A stretch of DNA of 64,000 nucleotides, taken from positions 1,922,001-1,986,000 of the forward strand of contig NZ_CP050153.1 in assembly GCF_011617465.1 (NCBI RefSeq), given 5' to 3'. The position numbers and the translations under genes were made by a program. This DNA is from Brevibacterium pigmentatum (GTDB lineage Bacteria > Actinomycetota > Actinomycetes > Actinomycetales > Brevibacteriaceae). The notes under the pieces were generated by a model. That model was not told the DNA's origin and searched no databases. It saw nothing but the letters and a program-made list of their open reading frames with translations. The first letter of the stretch is position 1. Every line of letters starts with the position of its first letter. Below are positions 7,680 to 15,970 of the stretch, piece after piece.

Positions 7680-9715
7680 AGCTGTCTCTTGACCCGAAAG
7701 CCATGAACGACGTCCTCGACGGACATTGGGCAGAAGCTCGCCGACTCGGGCGGACCCTGGCCGAAGCGTCGTCGACCCATGACGATCCGGCCGATGATCT
7801 CGACACCGCACGGGCGAAGACCCTCGACGGGGTCATGATGATGGCCGAGACCGGACTGCCGATGACAGGGCTGTCACCGGAGATGGGCGGAAAGAACGAA
7901 CACGCCACGAACGTCGCCGGGTTCGAAGAGACCGTCACGGCCAACCCGAGCCTGCAGATCAAGGCCGGCGTCCAGTTCGGACTCTTCGGCGGAGCGATCC
8001 TCCATCTCGGGGATAAGGAACAGCATCAGAAGTGGCTGCTCGACGCTCAGTCCGGCCGTCTGCTGGGTTCGTTCGCGATGACGGAGATCGGGCACGGATC
8101 CGATGTGGCGAACGTGGCGACCACCGCCACCTACGATGAGGCGACCGAAGAGTTCGTCATCGAGACCCCCTTCCGGGCCGCAACGAAGGAGTACATCGGC
8201 AACGCCGCCCGCGATGCCCGGGCCGCCGTCGTCTTCGCTCAGCTCATCACCAAGGGAGTCAAGCACGGGGTGCATGCATTCTTCGTGCCCGTCCGCGACG
8301 AGGCCGGTGAGCCGATGCCGGGAGTCTCGATCGAAGACGACGGCTACAAGGGCGGGCTCAAGGGAGTCGACAATGGGCGCCTCGCCTTCGACTCCGTGCG
8401 GATCCCACGCACGAACCTGCTCAATCGCTATGGAGACGTCACCGCCGACGGCACGTACTCCTCACCCATCGAATCGCCGGGACGCCGCTTCTTCACGATG
8501 CTCGGCACTCTGGTCCAGGGCCGCGTCTCGCTCGACGGCGCCTCCGTGGTCGCATCGAAGATCGCCCTCGACATCGCCGTGCGCTACGGACTCGAACGCA
8601 AGCAGTTCACGGCCGGCGATGACTTCGCCGAGACGACTCTGCTCGACTACGGCCGGCATCAGCGTCGCCTCATGCCAGCCCTCGCCGCCGTGTACGCCTC
8701 GGCGTTCGCGCACGAGAAGCTGCTGACCTCCTTCGAAGAGGTCTTCGCCGGAGCCGATGACTCCGAGGAGAACCGGGCTCTGCTCGAGACCCGGGCGGCT
8801 GCGTTCAAGGCCGACTCGACCTGGATGGCGCTCGACGTCATCCAGGAATGCCGTGAGGCCTGCGGCGGTGCCGGATTCATGGCGGAGAACCGCCTCGTGG
8901 GGCTGCGCGCCGACCTCGACGTCTATGTCACCTTCGAAGGCGACAACACGGTGCTGCTGCAGCTCGTGGCCAAGCGCCTCCTCGGCGATTATGCGAAGGA
9001 ATTCGCGAACCTCGACGTCGGCGGAGCCGCCCGCTTCATCGGCACCCAGGCCGCCGAACATACGCTCTACCGCACCGGTCTGGCCAATGCCGGACGGGCG
9101 ATCTCGGATGCGCTGACCCCGAACCTCGGCGACAAGCGGATCAGGTCGGGACGCCTGCAGCGGACTCTGCTCGAGACGCGTCTGGAGGTCATGGTCGCCG
9201 GAGTTGCTCAGGCGCTGCGGCCTGCGACGAAGATGCCGGCCGCGCAGGCGGCCGATCTGTTCAACGTCCACCAGCATGAGCTCATCGAGATGGCACGCGC
9301 CTATGTCGAGCTCGAGAAGTGGAAGGCGCTGGACGAGAAGATGAAGGAGCAGACCGACGCCGATCAGGCCAAGGCTTTCCGTCGTCTGCGTGACACCTAC
9401 GGTCTCGGACTGATCGAGAAGCACATGGCCTGGCACCTCATGTACGGTCGCCTGCCGATGGCGCGTGCACGCCAGATCAACGAGACGCTGAACCGTCTGT
9501 GCAAGAAGCTCGCGGCCAATGCCCTCGACCTCGTCGAAGCATTCGGCTACTCGGACGTCCATCGTCGGGCCACCATCGCATCCGGCGTCGAAGCCGAGCG
9601 TCAGGCAGAGGCCGCCGACTACTACCGTCGGGCGCGGGCTCGTCAGGACTTCCCGGTCGACGAGAAGCAGCTGCGCCAGGCCACGAAGAAGAAGGCGAAG
9701 GCCGCCGCACGGTGA
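7676..9715 (+). CDS. Acyl-CoA oxidase/dehydrogenase family flavoprotein
   Basis: At 679 residues it is longer than ordinary acyl-CoA dehydrogenases (about 380-610) and close to peroxisomal-type acyl-CoA oxidases. Oxidase-like landmarks are FAMTEIGHGSDV in the middle beta domain, TKEYIGNAARDARAAVVFAQL, GVHAFFVPVRD, CREACGGAGFMAENRL, and YVTFEGDNTVLL. In the last of these, Glu421 sits where the catalytic base lies in acyl-CoA oxidases. The expected reaction is FAD-dependent alpha,beta-desaturation of acyl-CoA. The start ATG 7676 overlaps the TetR stop; GAGGAG precedes it. A Lys-rich tail (KKKAKAAAR) ends the protein. Whether electrons go to oxygen or to an electron-transfer flavoprotein cannot be settled from sequence. 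Confidence 0.87.
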   Translation: MKLSLDPKAMNDVLDGHWAEARRLGRTLAEASSTHDDPADDLDTARAKTLDGVMMMAETGLPMTGLSPEMGGKNEHATNVAGFEETVTANPSLQIKAGVQFGLFGGAILHLGDKEQHQKWLLDAQSGRLLGSFAMTEIGHGSDVANVATTATYDEATEEFVIETPFRAATKEYIGNAARDARAAVVFAQLITKGVKHGVHAFFVPVRDEAGEPMPGVSIEDDGYKGGLKGVDNGRLAFDSVRIPRTNLLNRYGDVTADGTYSSPIESPGRRFFTMLGTLVQGRVSLDGASVVASKIALDIAVRYGLERKQFTAGDDFAETTLLDYGRHQRRLMPALAAVYASAFAHEKLLTSFEEVFAGADDSEENRALLETRAAAFKADSTWMALDVIQECREACGGAGFMAENRLVGLRADLDVYVTFEGDNTVLLQLVAKRLLGDYAKEFANLDVGGAARFIGTQAAEHTLYRTGLANAGRAISDALTPNLGDKRIRSGRLQRTLLETRLEVMVAGVAQALRPATKMPAAQAADLFNVHQHELIEMARAYVELEKWKALDEKMKEQTDADQAKAFRRLRDTYGLGLIEKHMAWHLMYGRLPMARARQINETLNRLCKKLAANALDLVEAFGYSDVHRRATIASGVEAERQAEAADYYRRARARQDFPVDEKQLRQATKKKAKAAAR

Positions 9716-9736
9716 CCGCAGGCCCGTGATCCGGGC

Positions 9737-9782
9737 CACCAGAAGACCCCCGCAGCGAACGGTCTGCGGGGGTCTTCTGGTG
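9737..9782. terminator. Bidirectional terminator hairpin between acyl-CoA oxidase gene and metX
   Basis: Two perfectly complementary 19-nt arms (9737-9755 and 9764-9782) flank an 8-nt loop between convergent genes. The sequence continues TTTGGGG on the plus strand, only a weak U-tract. Confidence 0.85.
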
Positions 9783-9804
9783 TTTGGGGTGATTCGGAGC
9801 CGTC

Positions 9805-10839
9805 TCAGTCGGCGAGGAAGTCGGCGAGTACCGCGGAGATCTTCTCGGTCTCGGTGAGGAACCCGTCGTGGCCGACCGGGGAGTCGATGATGTGGTGCCG
9901 GACCCTCCCGGGCAGCGCCTCGGCGAGGATGCCCACCTGCTCCGGCGGGAACAGCCGGTCCGAGGACACGGAGACGACGAGGTTGTCGGTGCAGGCATCG
10001 GCCAGTGCGGTCGTGAGGTCGGAGGACCGCCCTCGGCGCACGTCGTGATCGCGCAGGGCGCGGGTGAGCACGATGTAGCTGTGCGGGTCGAACCGTGCGG
10101 TGAGCTTCTTGGCCTGGTGGTCGAGGTACGAGGTCACCTCGTAGTAGTCCTCCGAACGCAGCCGACGGGAGAAGCGTTCGTTGAGATCGGCATCATTGCG
10201 ATACGTCAGATGCGCGATCTGCCGGGCCAGGCCGAGGCCGTGGCTGGGAAAGCTGCCGACGGCCGAATAGTCACCGGAATAGTAGTCGGCGTCGAGTTCG
10301 ATCGCACGTTCCTGCATCATCGCCCAGGCGATCTGGTCGGCTTCGCAGAAAGCCGGTGCGGCGATGACCGCACATTTGCGGACCTTCCGCTTGTCCAGCA
10401 GAGCGAACTCCAGCGCTCTGGCACCTCCCATGGATCCGCCGATGACGGCGACCCAGGAGTCGATGCCGAGGATCTGAGCGAGGTTGTGCTCCAGGCGTGC
10501 CATATCGCGGATCGAGACCCGAGGGAATCGGGAGCCGTAGGCCAGGCCGTCATCGTAGGTCGACTGCGGCCCGGTCGTGCCCGAGCAGCCCCCGAGGGAG
10601 TTCGCACACACCACGAAGTACTTGTCGGTGTCCACGGCCTCCCCGGGACCGACGACACCCGCCCACCATTCGGTGACGCGGGTGTCGCCGGTCAGAGCGT
10701 GTTCGATGAGGATCGCATTGGACCGGTCGGCGTTGAGGGTGCCGAAGGTCTCATAGGCGATCTCGACCGTGCCGAAGGTGTGCCCCGAGTCCGTGCCGAA
10801 GCCCAGGATCCTTTCGACGGAGGTGCTCTGGGTGGTCAT
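9805..10839 (-). CDS. metX: Homoserine O-acetyltransferase
   Basis: The 344-residue alpha/beta-hydrolase of the MetX family transfers acetyl from acetyl-CoA to L-homoserine, the activating step of methionine synthesis. Visible are IEHALTGDTRV, the CANSLGGCSGTTGP segment specific to MetX, the nucleophile elbow VIGGSMGGARALEFAL, a late Asp in VSSDRLFPPEQ and the catalytic His in VGHDGFL. The start ATG 10839 lies one base after the metY stop, so metY and metX form an operon that feeds O-acetylhomoserine to MetY. A long bidirectional hairpin follows the gene. Confidence 0.95.
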   Translation of the reverse strand: MTTQSTSVERILGFGTDSGHTFGTVEIAYETFGTLNADRSNAILIEHALTGDTRVTEWWAGVVGPGEAVDTDKYFVVCANSLGGCSGTTGPQSTYDDGLAYGSRFPRVSIRDMARLEHNLAQILGIDSWVAVIGGSMGGARALEFALLDKRKVRKCAVIAAPAFCEADQIAWAMMQERAIELDADYYSGDYSAVGSFPSHGLGLARQIAHLTYRNDADLNERFSRRLRSEDYYEVTSYLDHQAKKLTARFDPHSYIVLTRALRDHDVRRGRSSDLTTALADACTDNLVVSVSSDRLFPPEQVGILAEALPGRVRHHIIDSPVGHDGFLTETEKISAVLADFLAD

Positions 10840-10840
10840 C

Positions 10841-12163
10841 TCAGGCCGCGGCCGACGCCTTCGCCGCTGCCGCTGCGAAGCCCTTGTCGAGGTCGCCGAT
10901 GATGTCGTCGATGCCTTCGATTCCCACGGACAGACGCACCAGGGCAGGGTTGACTCCGGCGGCCTTCTGAGCTTCTTCGTCGAGCTGAGCGTGCGTGGTC
11001 GAAGCCGGGTGGATGACGAGCGAACGAACGTCACCGATGTTCGCCACCAGGGAGTGCAGTTCGAGGGCGTCGACGAAGGCCACAGCCGCGTCGTATCCGC
11101 CGGCGATGTCGAAGGCGAGCACCGAACCCACACCGTTGGGCAGGTACTTCTTGGCCAGATGGTTCCAGGGGCTCGACTCGAGTCCGGCGTAGGCGACGCG
11201 GTCGACCTGGCTGTGTGCCTCAAGGTAGGAAGCGACCTTGTTCGCATTCTCCACGTGGCGTTCGATGCGCAGGCTCAGGGTCTCGATGCCCTGGGCCAGC
11301 AGGAACGCGTTCGTCGGGCTGAGCGAGGGTCCGAGATCGCGCAGGCCCTGCACGCGGGCCTTGAGTCCGAAGGACACGTTGGCTCCGAAGGGTCCGTCGG
11401 CGCCGAGGTCACGGGCGAAGACGAGTCCGTTGTAGGAAGCGTCGGGTTCGTTGAAGCCGGGGAATTTCTCCGGCTGTGCGCCGTAGTCGAAGTTGCCGCT
11501 GTCGACGAGGACTCCGGCAACGGAGTTGCCGTGGCCGCCGAGGTACTTCGTAGCGGAGTGGAGCACGACGTCGGCACCGAATTCGATCGGACGCACGAGG
11601 TAGGGGCTGGCGAGTGTGTTGTCGACGAAGAGCGGCACACCGGCTTCGTGGGCGATTCCGGAGATCGCCTCGATGTCGAGGATGTCCGAGCGCGGGTTCG
11701 ACACGACCTCGCCGAAGAGGAGCTTCGTGTTGTCCTGGATCGCGTTCTTCCAGGCTGCGTGGTCGTCGACGTCGACAAAGGTGGTTTCGATGCCGAGCTT
11801 GCGCAGGGTGACATCGAAGAGGTTGACGGTTCCGCCGTAGAGGCTGGAGCTGGCCACGATGTGGTCACCGGCTCCGGCGACGTTCGTAATCGCGAGGAAA
11901 GCCGCGGACTGGCCCGAGGCGGTGAGGACGGCGTGGACGCCGCCTTCGAGATCGGCGATGCGGTTCTCGACGACTTCGTTCGTCGGGTTCGTCAGGCGGC
12001 TGTAGACGGGGCCGACGTCGGTCAGCGCAAAGCGCGCCGCGGCGTGGTCGACGTCGTTGAACACGAACGAGGTGGTCTGGTGGATGGGCAGGGCGCGCGA
12101 ACCGGTGACCGGGTCGGGTGCCTGTCCGGCATGGATCTGACGGGTTTCGAATGCCTGGGTCAT
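10841..12163 (-). CDS. metY: O-acetylhomoserine aminocarboxypropyltransferase (sulfhydrylase)
   Basis: The 440-residue PLP enzyme of the Cys/Met metabolism family condenses O-acetylhomoserine with sulfide to give homocysteine. It opens with the family signature TRQIHAGQAPDPVTGSRALP and contains SGQSAAFLAI for phosphate binding. The Schiff-base lysine is in HSATKYLGGHGNSVAGVLVD, and the C-terminal LVIHPASTTHAQL is typical. Length is normal for MetY (about 430). The start ATG 12163 has GGAGAG upstream. metX follows after one base. The 150 bp before it carry phased GTCA repeats that may be its control region. Confidence 0.95.
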   Translation of the reverse strand: MTQAFETRQIHAGQAPDPVTGSRALPIHQTTSFVFNDVDHAAARFALTDVGPVYSRLTNPTNEVVENRIADLEGGVHAVLTASGQSAAFLAITNVAGAGDHIVASSSLYGGTVNLFDVTLRKLGIETTFVDVDDHAAWKNAIQDNTKLLFGEVVSNPRSDILDIEAISGIAHEAGVPLFVDNTLASPYLVRPIEFGADVVLHSATKYLGGHGNSVAGVLVDSGNFDYGAQPEKFPGFNEPDASYNGLVFARDLGADGPFGANVSFGLKARVQGLRDLGPSLSPTNAFLLAQGIETLSLRIERHVENANKVASYLEAHSQVDRVAYAGLESSPWNHLAKKYLPNGVGSVLAFDIAGGYDAAVAFVDALELHSLVANIGDVRSLVIHPASTTHAQLDEEAQKAAGVNPALVRLSVGIEGIDDIIGDLDKGFAAAAAKASAAA

Positions 12164-12226
12164 GGTGACTCTCCTCTGTGAGTGCGGTGGCGGTGTCGCT
12201 GGTTGAGGCGATGTGATGTGTCTACT

Positions 12227-12337
12227 GTCATCGACTTCTCCGGCTTGCGTCCGCCTGTCTGTCATGTTGGCGTCATCATGTGTCATCTTTCGTCACACCC
12301 GGACGTGTTCGTGCGTCACACAGCTGCTCCTGTGTCA
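12227..12337. promoter_or_regulatory. Cluster of phased GTCA direct repeats upstream of metY
   Basis: GTCA (TGAC on the metY strand) occurs at 12227, 12261, 12272, 12282, 12292, 12315 and 12334. The central four are spaced 11, 10 and 10 bp, one helical turn, always in the same orientation. The site lies 64-174 bp upstream of the metY start. This looks like an array of direct-repeat binding sites; the regulator is unknown. Confidence 0.4.
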
Positions 12338-12347
12338 TACCTGGGCC

Positions 12348-12424
12348 GGCTGTCTGCAGCTGCCGGCGATGCAGGCTGTCTGCAGCTGCCGGCGATGCAG
12401 GCTGTCTGCAGCTGCCGGCGATGC
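12348..12424. repeat. 26-bp tandem repeat, three copies
   Basis: Units at 12348-12373, 12374-12399 and 12400-12424 are identical (the third lacks the last base). The unit begins GGCTGTCTGCAGCTGCCGGC and ends GATGCA, containing overlapping PstI- and PvuII-type palindromes. The unit length is not a multiple of three and no gene covers it. It forms part of the 314-bp gene-free stretch between metY and dnaE2 (12164-12477), which otherwise holds the GTCA array and a second tandem repeat. Confidence 0.9.
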
Positions 12425-12430
12425 CGAGGA

Positions 12431-12494
12431 CACCGGAAATCGGGGTCACGGGGAATCGCGGTCACCGGAAATCGATGTCACCGGAAGTTGCGGG
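12431..12494. repeat. 16-bp degenerate tandem repeat spanning the dnaE2 stop codon
   Basis: Four consecutive 16-bp units start at 12431, 12447, 12463 and 12479: CACCGGAAATCGGGGT, CACGGGGAATCGCGGT, CACCGGAAATCGATGT and CACCGGAAGTTGCGGG. The last unit is the 3' end of dnaE2 (codons for RNFR and most of the stop), so the array looks like an outward tandem duplication of the gene's terminal bases. Confidence 0.8.
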
Positions 12495-15400
12495 CCTTCG
12501 TCGGCAGCTGCACTTCGAGGGGGATGAGTTTGTGCGCGTAGAGGCTCACCACGTCTCCCCCGCGTTGGATGAGCCCGGTGACGACGAGTGCGTTGCGGGA
12601 GGTCGCGACCGTGCGGAAGCGCTTCATCAGCCCGGCCGTGGCCACCACATTGAGCATCCCGAATTCGTCCTCGAGGTTGATGAAGGTGATCCCCGAGGCG
12701 GTCGCCGGGCGCTGCCGGTGGGTGACGATCGCGGCCACCGTCATCCGGGTTCCGTCCGCTGCACGCGCCGCATCCGCGGTCGATGAGTATCCGCGGGCGA
12801 TCAGCGACTCGCGCAGGATCTCCGTGGGGTAGCCGTCGACGGTGATTCCGGTGGAGAAGAGCTCGGCCAAGGTCACGTCGAAGGCGTCCATGGCCGGCAG
12901 GGTCGGGGCCGAGTCCACGCTCGCCGTCCCCGGCAGCAGCCCCGGATGGGCACCGGCGACTCCCCCGGCCAGCCACAGCGCCTGCCGTCGGTCGAGGTCG
13001 AATCCGGACAGGGCTCCGGCTGTGGCGAGGGATTCCAGGGCCTGTCTGCCGATTCCGGTGCGTTCGGCCAGGTCCGCCACCGAGGTGAACGGCGCGTTGT
13101 CGCGTTCGGTCTCGATCACCTCGGCGAAGGAGCCGACATGCGCGACGGTGTCCAGTCCCAAGCGGATCCCCAGCTCCTCCGCCGAGGCGGTGCCCCCGTC
13201 CCCGGCCCCCGCCTCGGTGATGGTGTGTCCCGGCTTTCCGGGTTCGACCCGTTCGAGGTCCGTGGCTGCTCGGGACCGGTGGATGTCGACGGGCAGGATC
13301 GGCACTTGGTGCCGGCGGGCGTCGGCGATGAGGGACTGCGGGGAGTAGAAGCCCATCGGCTGGCTGCGCAGCAGTCCGGCGGTGAAGGCTGCGTGGTGGT
13401 GGTATTTGAACCAGGCGGACTGATAGACGAGGTTCGCGAAGCTGATGGCATGCGATTCGGGGAATCCGTAGTTCGCGAAGGCGGCGATGGTGGAGAAGAT
13501 CGTCTCGGCGGTGTCCTCGTCCACTCCGCGGTCCATGGCTCCGGTCCGGAACTTCTCGGCGAGTTCGGCCATCCGCTTCTCCGACCGACGTGAGCCCATG
13601 GCCTGCCGCAGCCGGTCCGCATCGGCCCCGGTGAACCCCCCGACGTCGATGGCCATCTGCATGAGCTGCTCTTGGAACAGGGGGACCCCGCAGGTCTTGG
13701 CCAGGGACTTCTCGAGCAGCGGGTGGAGGTATTCGACCTCGTCGAGGCCCTGCCGTCTGCGGATATAAGGGTGGACGGAGCCGCCTTGGATCGGTCCCGG
13801 TCGGATGAGAGCGACTTGAACGGCCAGGTCGTAGAACGTCGTCGGTCGCAGTCGGGGCAGAGTGGCCAGCTGAGCACGGGATTCGACTTGGAAGACCCCT
13901 ATCGCATCGGCTCGGCAGAGCATCTCGTAGACGGCTTCGTCGTCGTCATCGATCTCCGCCCGGTCGATGAGGACCCCGGTGTGGCGGTGGACGAGCCCGA
14001 CCATCTCGTGCAGGGCGGTGAGCATGCCCAGGCCGAGCAGGTCGAACTTGACCAGGTCCATGGCCGCGCAGTCGTCCTTGTCCCATTGGACGACGGTGCG
14101 GTGGCCCATCGTCGCCTTCTCGATCGGTACGACTTCGCCGATGGCGCGGTCAGCGAGGATCATCCCGCCGGAGTGGATGCCCAGATGGCGCGGGGAGCCG
14201 AGCAGATCCTCGGCGACGTCGAGCACCGGGGCGGGCACCGGTGAGTCCGCGGCATCGGGCAGGCTCGACCACCGGTTGCTCGACTTCGAGAACGCATCCT
14301 GCTGTCCGGGGGCATAGCCGAGGCTGAAGGCGGCGTCCCGGATCGCCGATTTCGCACGGTAGGTGATGACATTGGCGACCTGGGCGGCCCGGTCGCGGCC
14401 GAAATGGTCGTAGACGTATTGGATGACCTCTTCGCGGCGGCCGGATTCGATGTCGATGTCGATGTCCGGGTACCCCTTGCGGTCCGGGGACAGGAACCGG
14501 TCGAAGAGCAGTCCGTGTTTGACGGCGTCGACGGCGGTGATGCCCAGGACGTAGCAGACCGCGGAGTTCGCCGCCGATCCCCGCCCTTGGCAGAAGATGC
14601 CCATATGGCGGCAGAATTCGGTGATGTCGAAGACGATGAGGAAGTATCCGCAGAATCCCAGCTGCGCGATCATGTCCATCTCCCGGTCCAGCTGTTCCCA
14701 GGCCCGGGGGTTCTCGGCTCGGGTTCCGTAGCGGGTGCGGCCGCGTTCGGCGATGAGGCCGCGCAGATACGTCTCCCCCTCGGTCTCATCGGGCATCGGA
14801 GCCTTCGGCAGATCGGGTCGGGCCGAGGAGAGGACGAAGGAGCATTCCCGACCGATCCGCACCGCATTGTCCAGGGCCTGCCGAGGGAAGCGTGCGAGCA
14901 TCTCCTCACCGGTATGGATGCGTGCGCTCGCCGTCGCCGGCAGCCATCCGGCCAGTTCGTCCAGGGACTTCCGCGACCGCACCGAGGCGCGCACTTGGGC
15001 CGACTTCCACGCGGCCCGAGTGGCGAAGTGGACGGCATTGCTGGCCATGACCGGCAGACCCGCCCGCTGTGCCAGATCGCCGAGGTGGCGCAGCCGTTCG
15101 TCGTCATCCGGGGTTCCGTCCCGGCTGAGTTCGACGGCGACCCGGTCGGGTCCGAAGAGTGCGGTGAGTTCGCGCAGAGCGCTGAGCCCGCCGTCATCGT
15201 CGCCCAACGCTCGTCGCAGCGGACCTTTGCGGCAGCCGGTGAGGATCATCCAGTCGCCGTCCTTTGCCGCGAGCTCTTCGAGGTCGAAGAGAGGGCGGTT
15301 CTTCTCACCGCGCAGGTTCGCCTCGGTAATGGCCTGAGAGAGCTGGTGATAGCCCTCGACGCTGCGGGCGAGGACAAGCAGGTGGGTGGCGTCGGGATCG

Positions 15401-15939
15401 GTCTGGCCGGGGATCTTCTCGGTCAGCCCGATGGACAGCTCGGAGCCGAACACGGTGTCCAGCCCCACCTCGGCGGCGGCGTGGGCGAAGCGGACGGCTC
15501 CGTAGAGTCCGTTGTGGTCGGTCAGCGCCAGGGAGCTCAGCCCGGCGGCGGCACCGGCGGCGACGAGTTCTTCGGGGTCGGAGGCTCCGTCGAGAAAGCT
15601 GAACTGGGAATGCACATGCAGCTCCGCCCAATCCACGCTGCTCCGGCACAGCAGCGGTCCGCTGCCGGGGCTTTGAGCGCCGCCGGTGTCTTTCGGCCCC
15701 TGATAGCGGCTGAGTCTGTCCGAACCGCCGGGACCGACCGAGACCTGGTAGCGGTCGGGGCGGGAGAACGCCGGGGCGTCGGAACCGTCGGCGTGCTTAT
15801 CGACCGGGTGATCGGTCGGCTGGTCCACGGGCGGCTTGGCAGCGGACAGCTTATCGACGACCGGCTTGTCGACGTCGTCCTTGCCTTCGAGGCGGCGGGC
15901 CAGCTTCGACCACGGTGTGCGCGGGTTCGAGAATCCCAT
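12478..15939 (-). CDS. dnaE2: Error-prone DNA polymerase DnaE2
   Basis: This 1,153-residue C-family polymerase starts with an about 100-residue variable extension rich in D-K/P-V-D, then the PHP domain (ELHVHSQFSFLDGAS from residue 107; LTDHNGLYGAVRF). The catalytic palm has GRGSAANSAVCY and the acidic triad region YPDIDIDIESGRREEV near residue 490. Fingers, HhH (GADADRLRQAMGSRR) and an OB-fold follow; no tau-binding C-terminus is seen. DnaE2 is the catalytic subunit of the SOS mutasome, performing translesion synthesis with ImuA' and ImuB encoded just upstream on the same strand. The start ATG 15939 follows GGAGGAG. The stop lies inside a 16-bp tandem repeat array. Confidence 0.95.
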   Translation of the reverse strand: MGFSNPRTPWSKLARRLEGKDDVDKPVVDKLSAAKPPVDQPTDHPVDKHADGSDAPAFSRPDRYQVSVGPGGSDRLSRYQGPKDTGGAQSPGSGPLLCRSSVDWAELHVHSQFSFLDGASDPEELVAAGAAAGLSSLALTDHNGLYGAVRFAHAAAEVGLDTVFGSELSIGLTEKIPGQTDPDATHLLVLARSVEGYHQLSQAITEANLRGEKNRPLFDLEELAAKDGDWMILTGCRKGPLRRALGDDDGGLSALRELTALFGPDRVAVELSRDGTPDDDERLRHLGDLAQRAGLPVMASNAVHFATRAAWKSAQVRASVRSRKSLDELAGWLPATASARIHTGEEMLARFPRQALDNAVRIGRECSFVLSSARPDLPKAPMPDETEGETYLRGLIAERGRTRYGTRAENPRAWEQLDREMDMIAQLGFCGYFLIVFDITEFCRHMGIFCQGRGSAANSAVCYVLGITAVDAVKHGLLFDRFLSPDRKGYPDIDIDIESGRREEVIQYVYDHFGRDRAAQVANVITYRAKSAIRDAAFSLGYAPGQQDAFSKSSNRWSSLPDAADSPVPAPVLDVAEDLLGSPRHLGIHSGGMILADRAIGEVVPIEKATMGHRTVVQWDKDDCAAMDLVKFDLLGLGMLTALHEMVGLVHRHTGVLIDRAEIDDDDEAVYEMLCRADAIGVFQVESRAQLATLPRLRPTTFYDLAVQVALIRPGPIQGGSVHPYIRRRQGLDEVEYLHPLLEKSLAKTCGVPLFQEQLMQMAIDVGGFTGADADRLRQAMGSRRSEKRMAELAEKFRTGAMDRGVDEDTAETIFSTIAAFANYGFPESHAISFANLVYQSAWFKYHHHAAFTAGLLRSQPMGFYSPQSLIADARRHQVPILPVDIHRSRAATDLERVEPGKPGHTITEAGAGDGGTASAEELGIRLGLDTVAHVGSFAEVIETERDNAPFTSVADLAERTGIGRQALESLATAGALSGFDLDRRQALWLAGGVAGAHPGLLPGTASVDSAPTLPAMDAFDVTLAELFSTGITVDGYPTEILRESLIARGYSSTADAARAADGTRMTVAAIVTHRQRPATASGITFINLEDEFGMLNVVATAGLMKRFRTVATSRNALVVTGLIQRGGDVVSLYAHKLIPLEVQLPTKARNFR

Positions 15940-15970
15940 CGGGTCTCCTCCTCTCAGGTGGGGTTGCCGG

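Noticed and set aside
10769..12181. Long open frame (about 470 codons) antisense to metY and metX
   Set aside because: It mirrors the codon bias of the metY/metX genes on the other strand, has no recognisable domain and would overlap two firmly identified enzymes.
12164..12347. SAM-type riboswitch upstream of metY
   Set aside because: I looked for the conserved stems and junction words of known SAM riboswitches and did not find them; the region is better described by repeated GTCA words.
12348..12494. CRISPR-like array
   Set aside because: Units are contiguous without spacers, only 26 and 16 bp long, and no cas genes are present.
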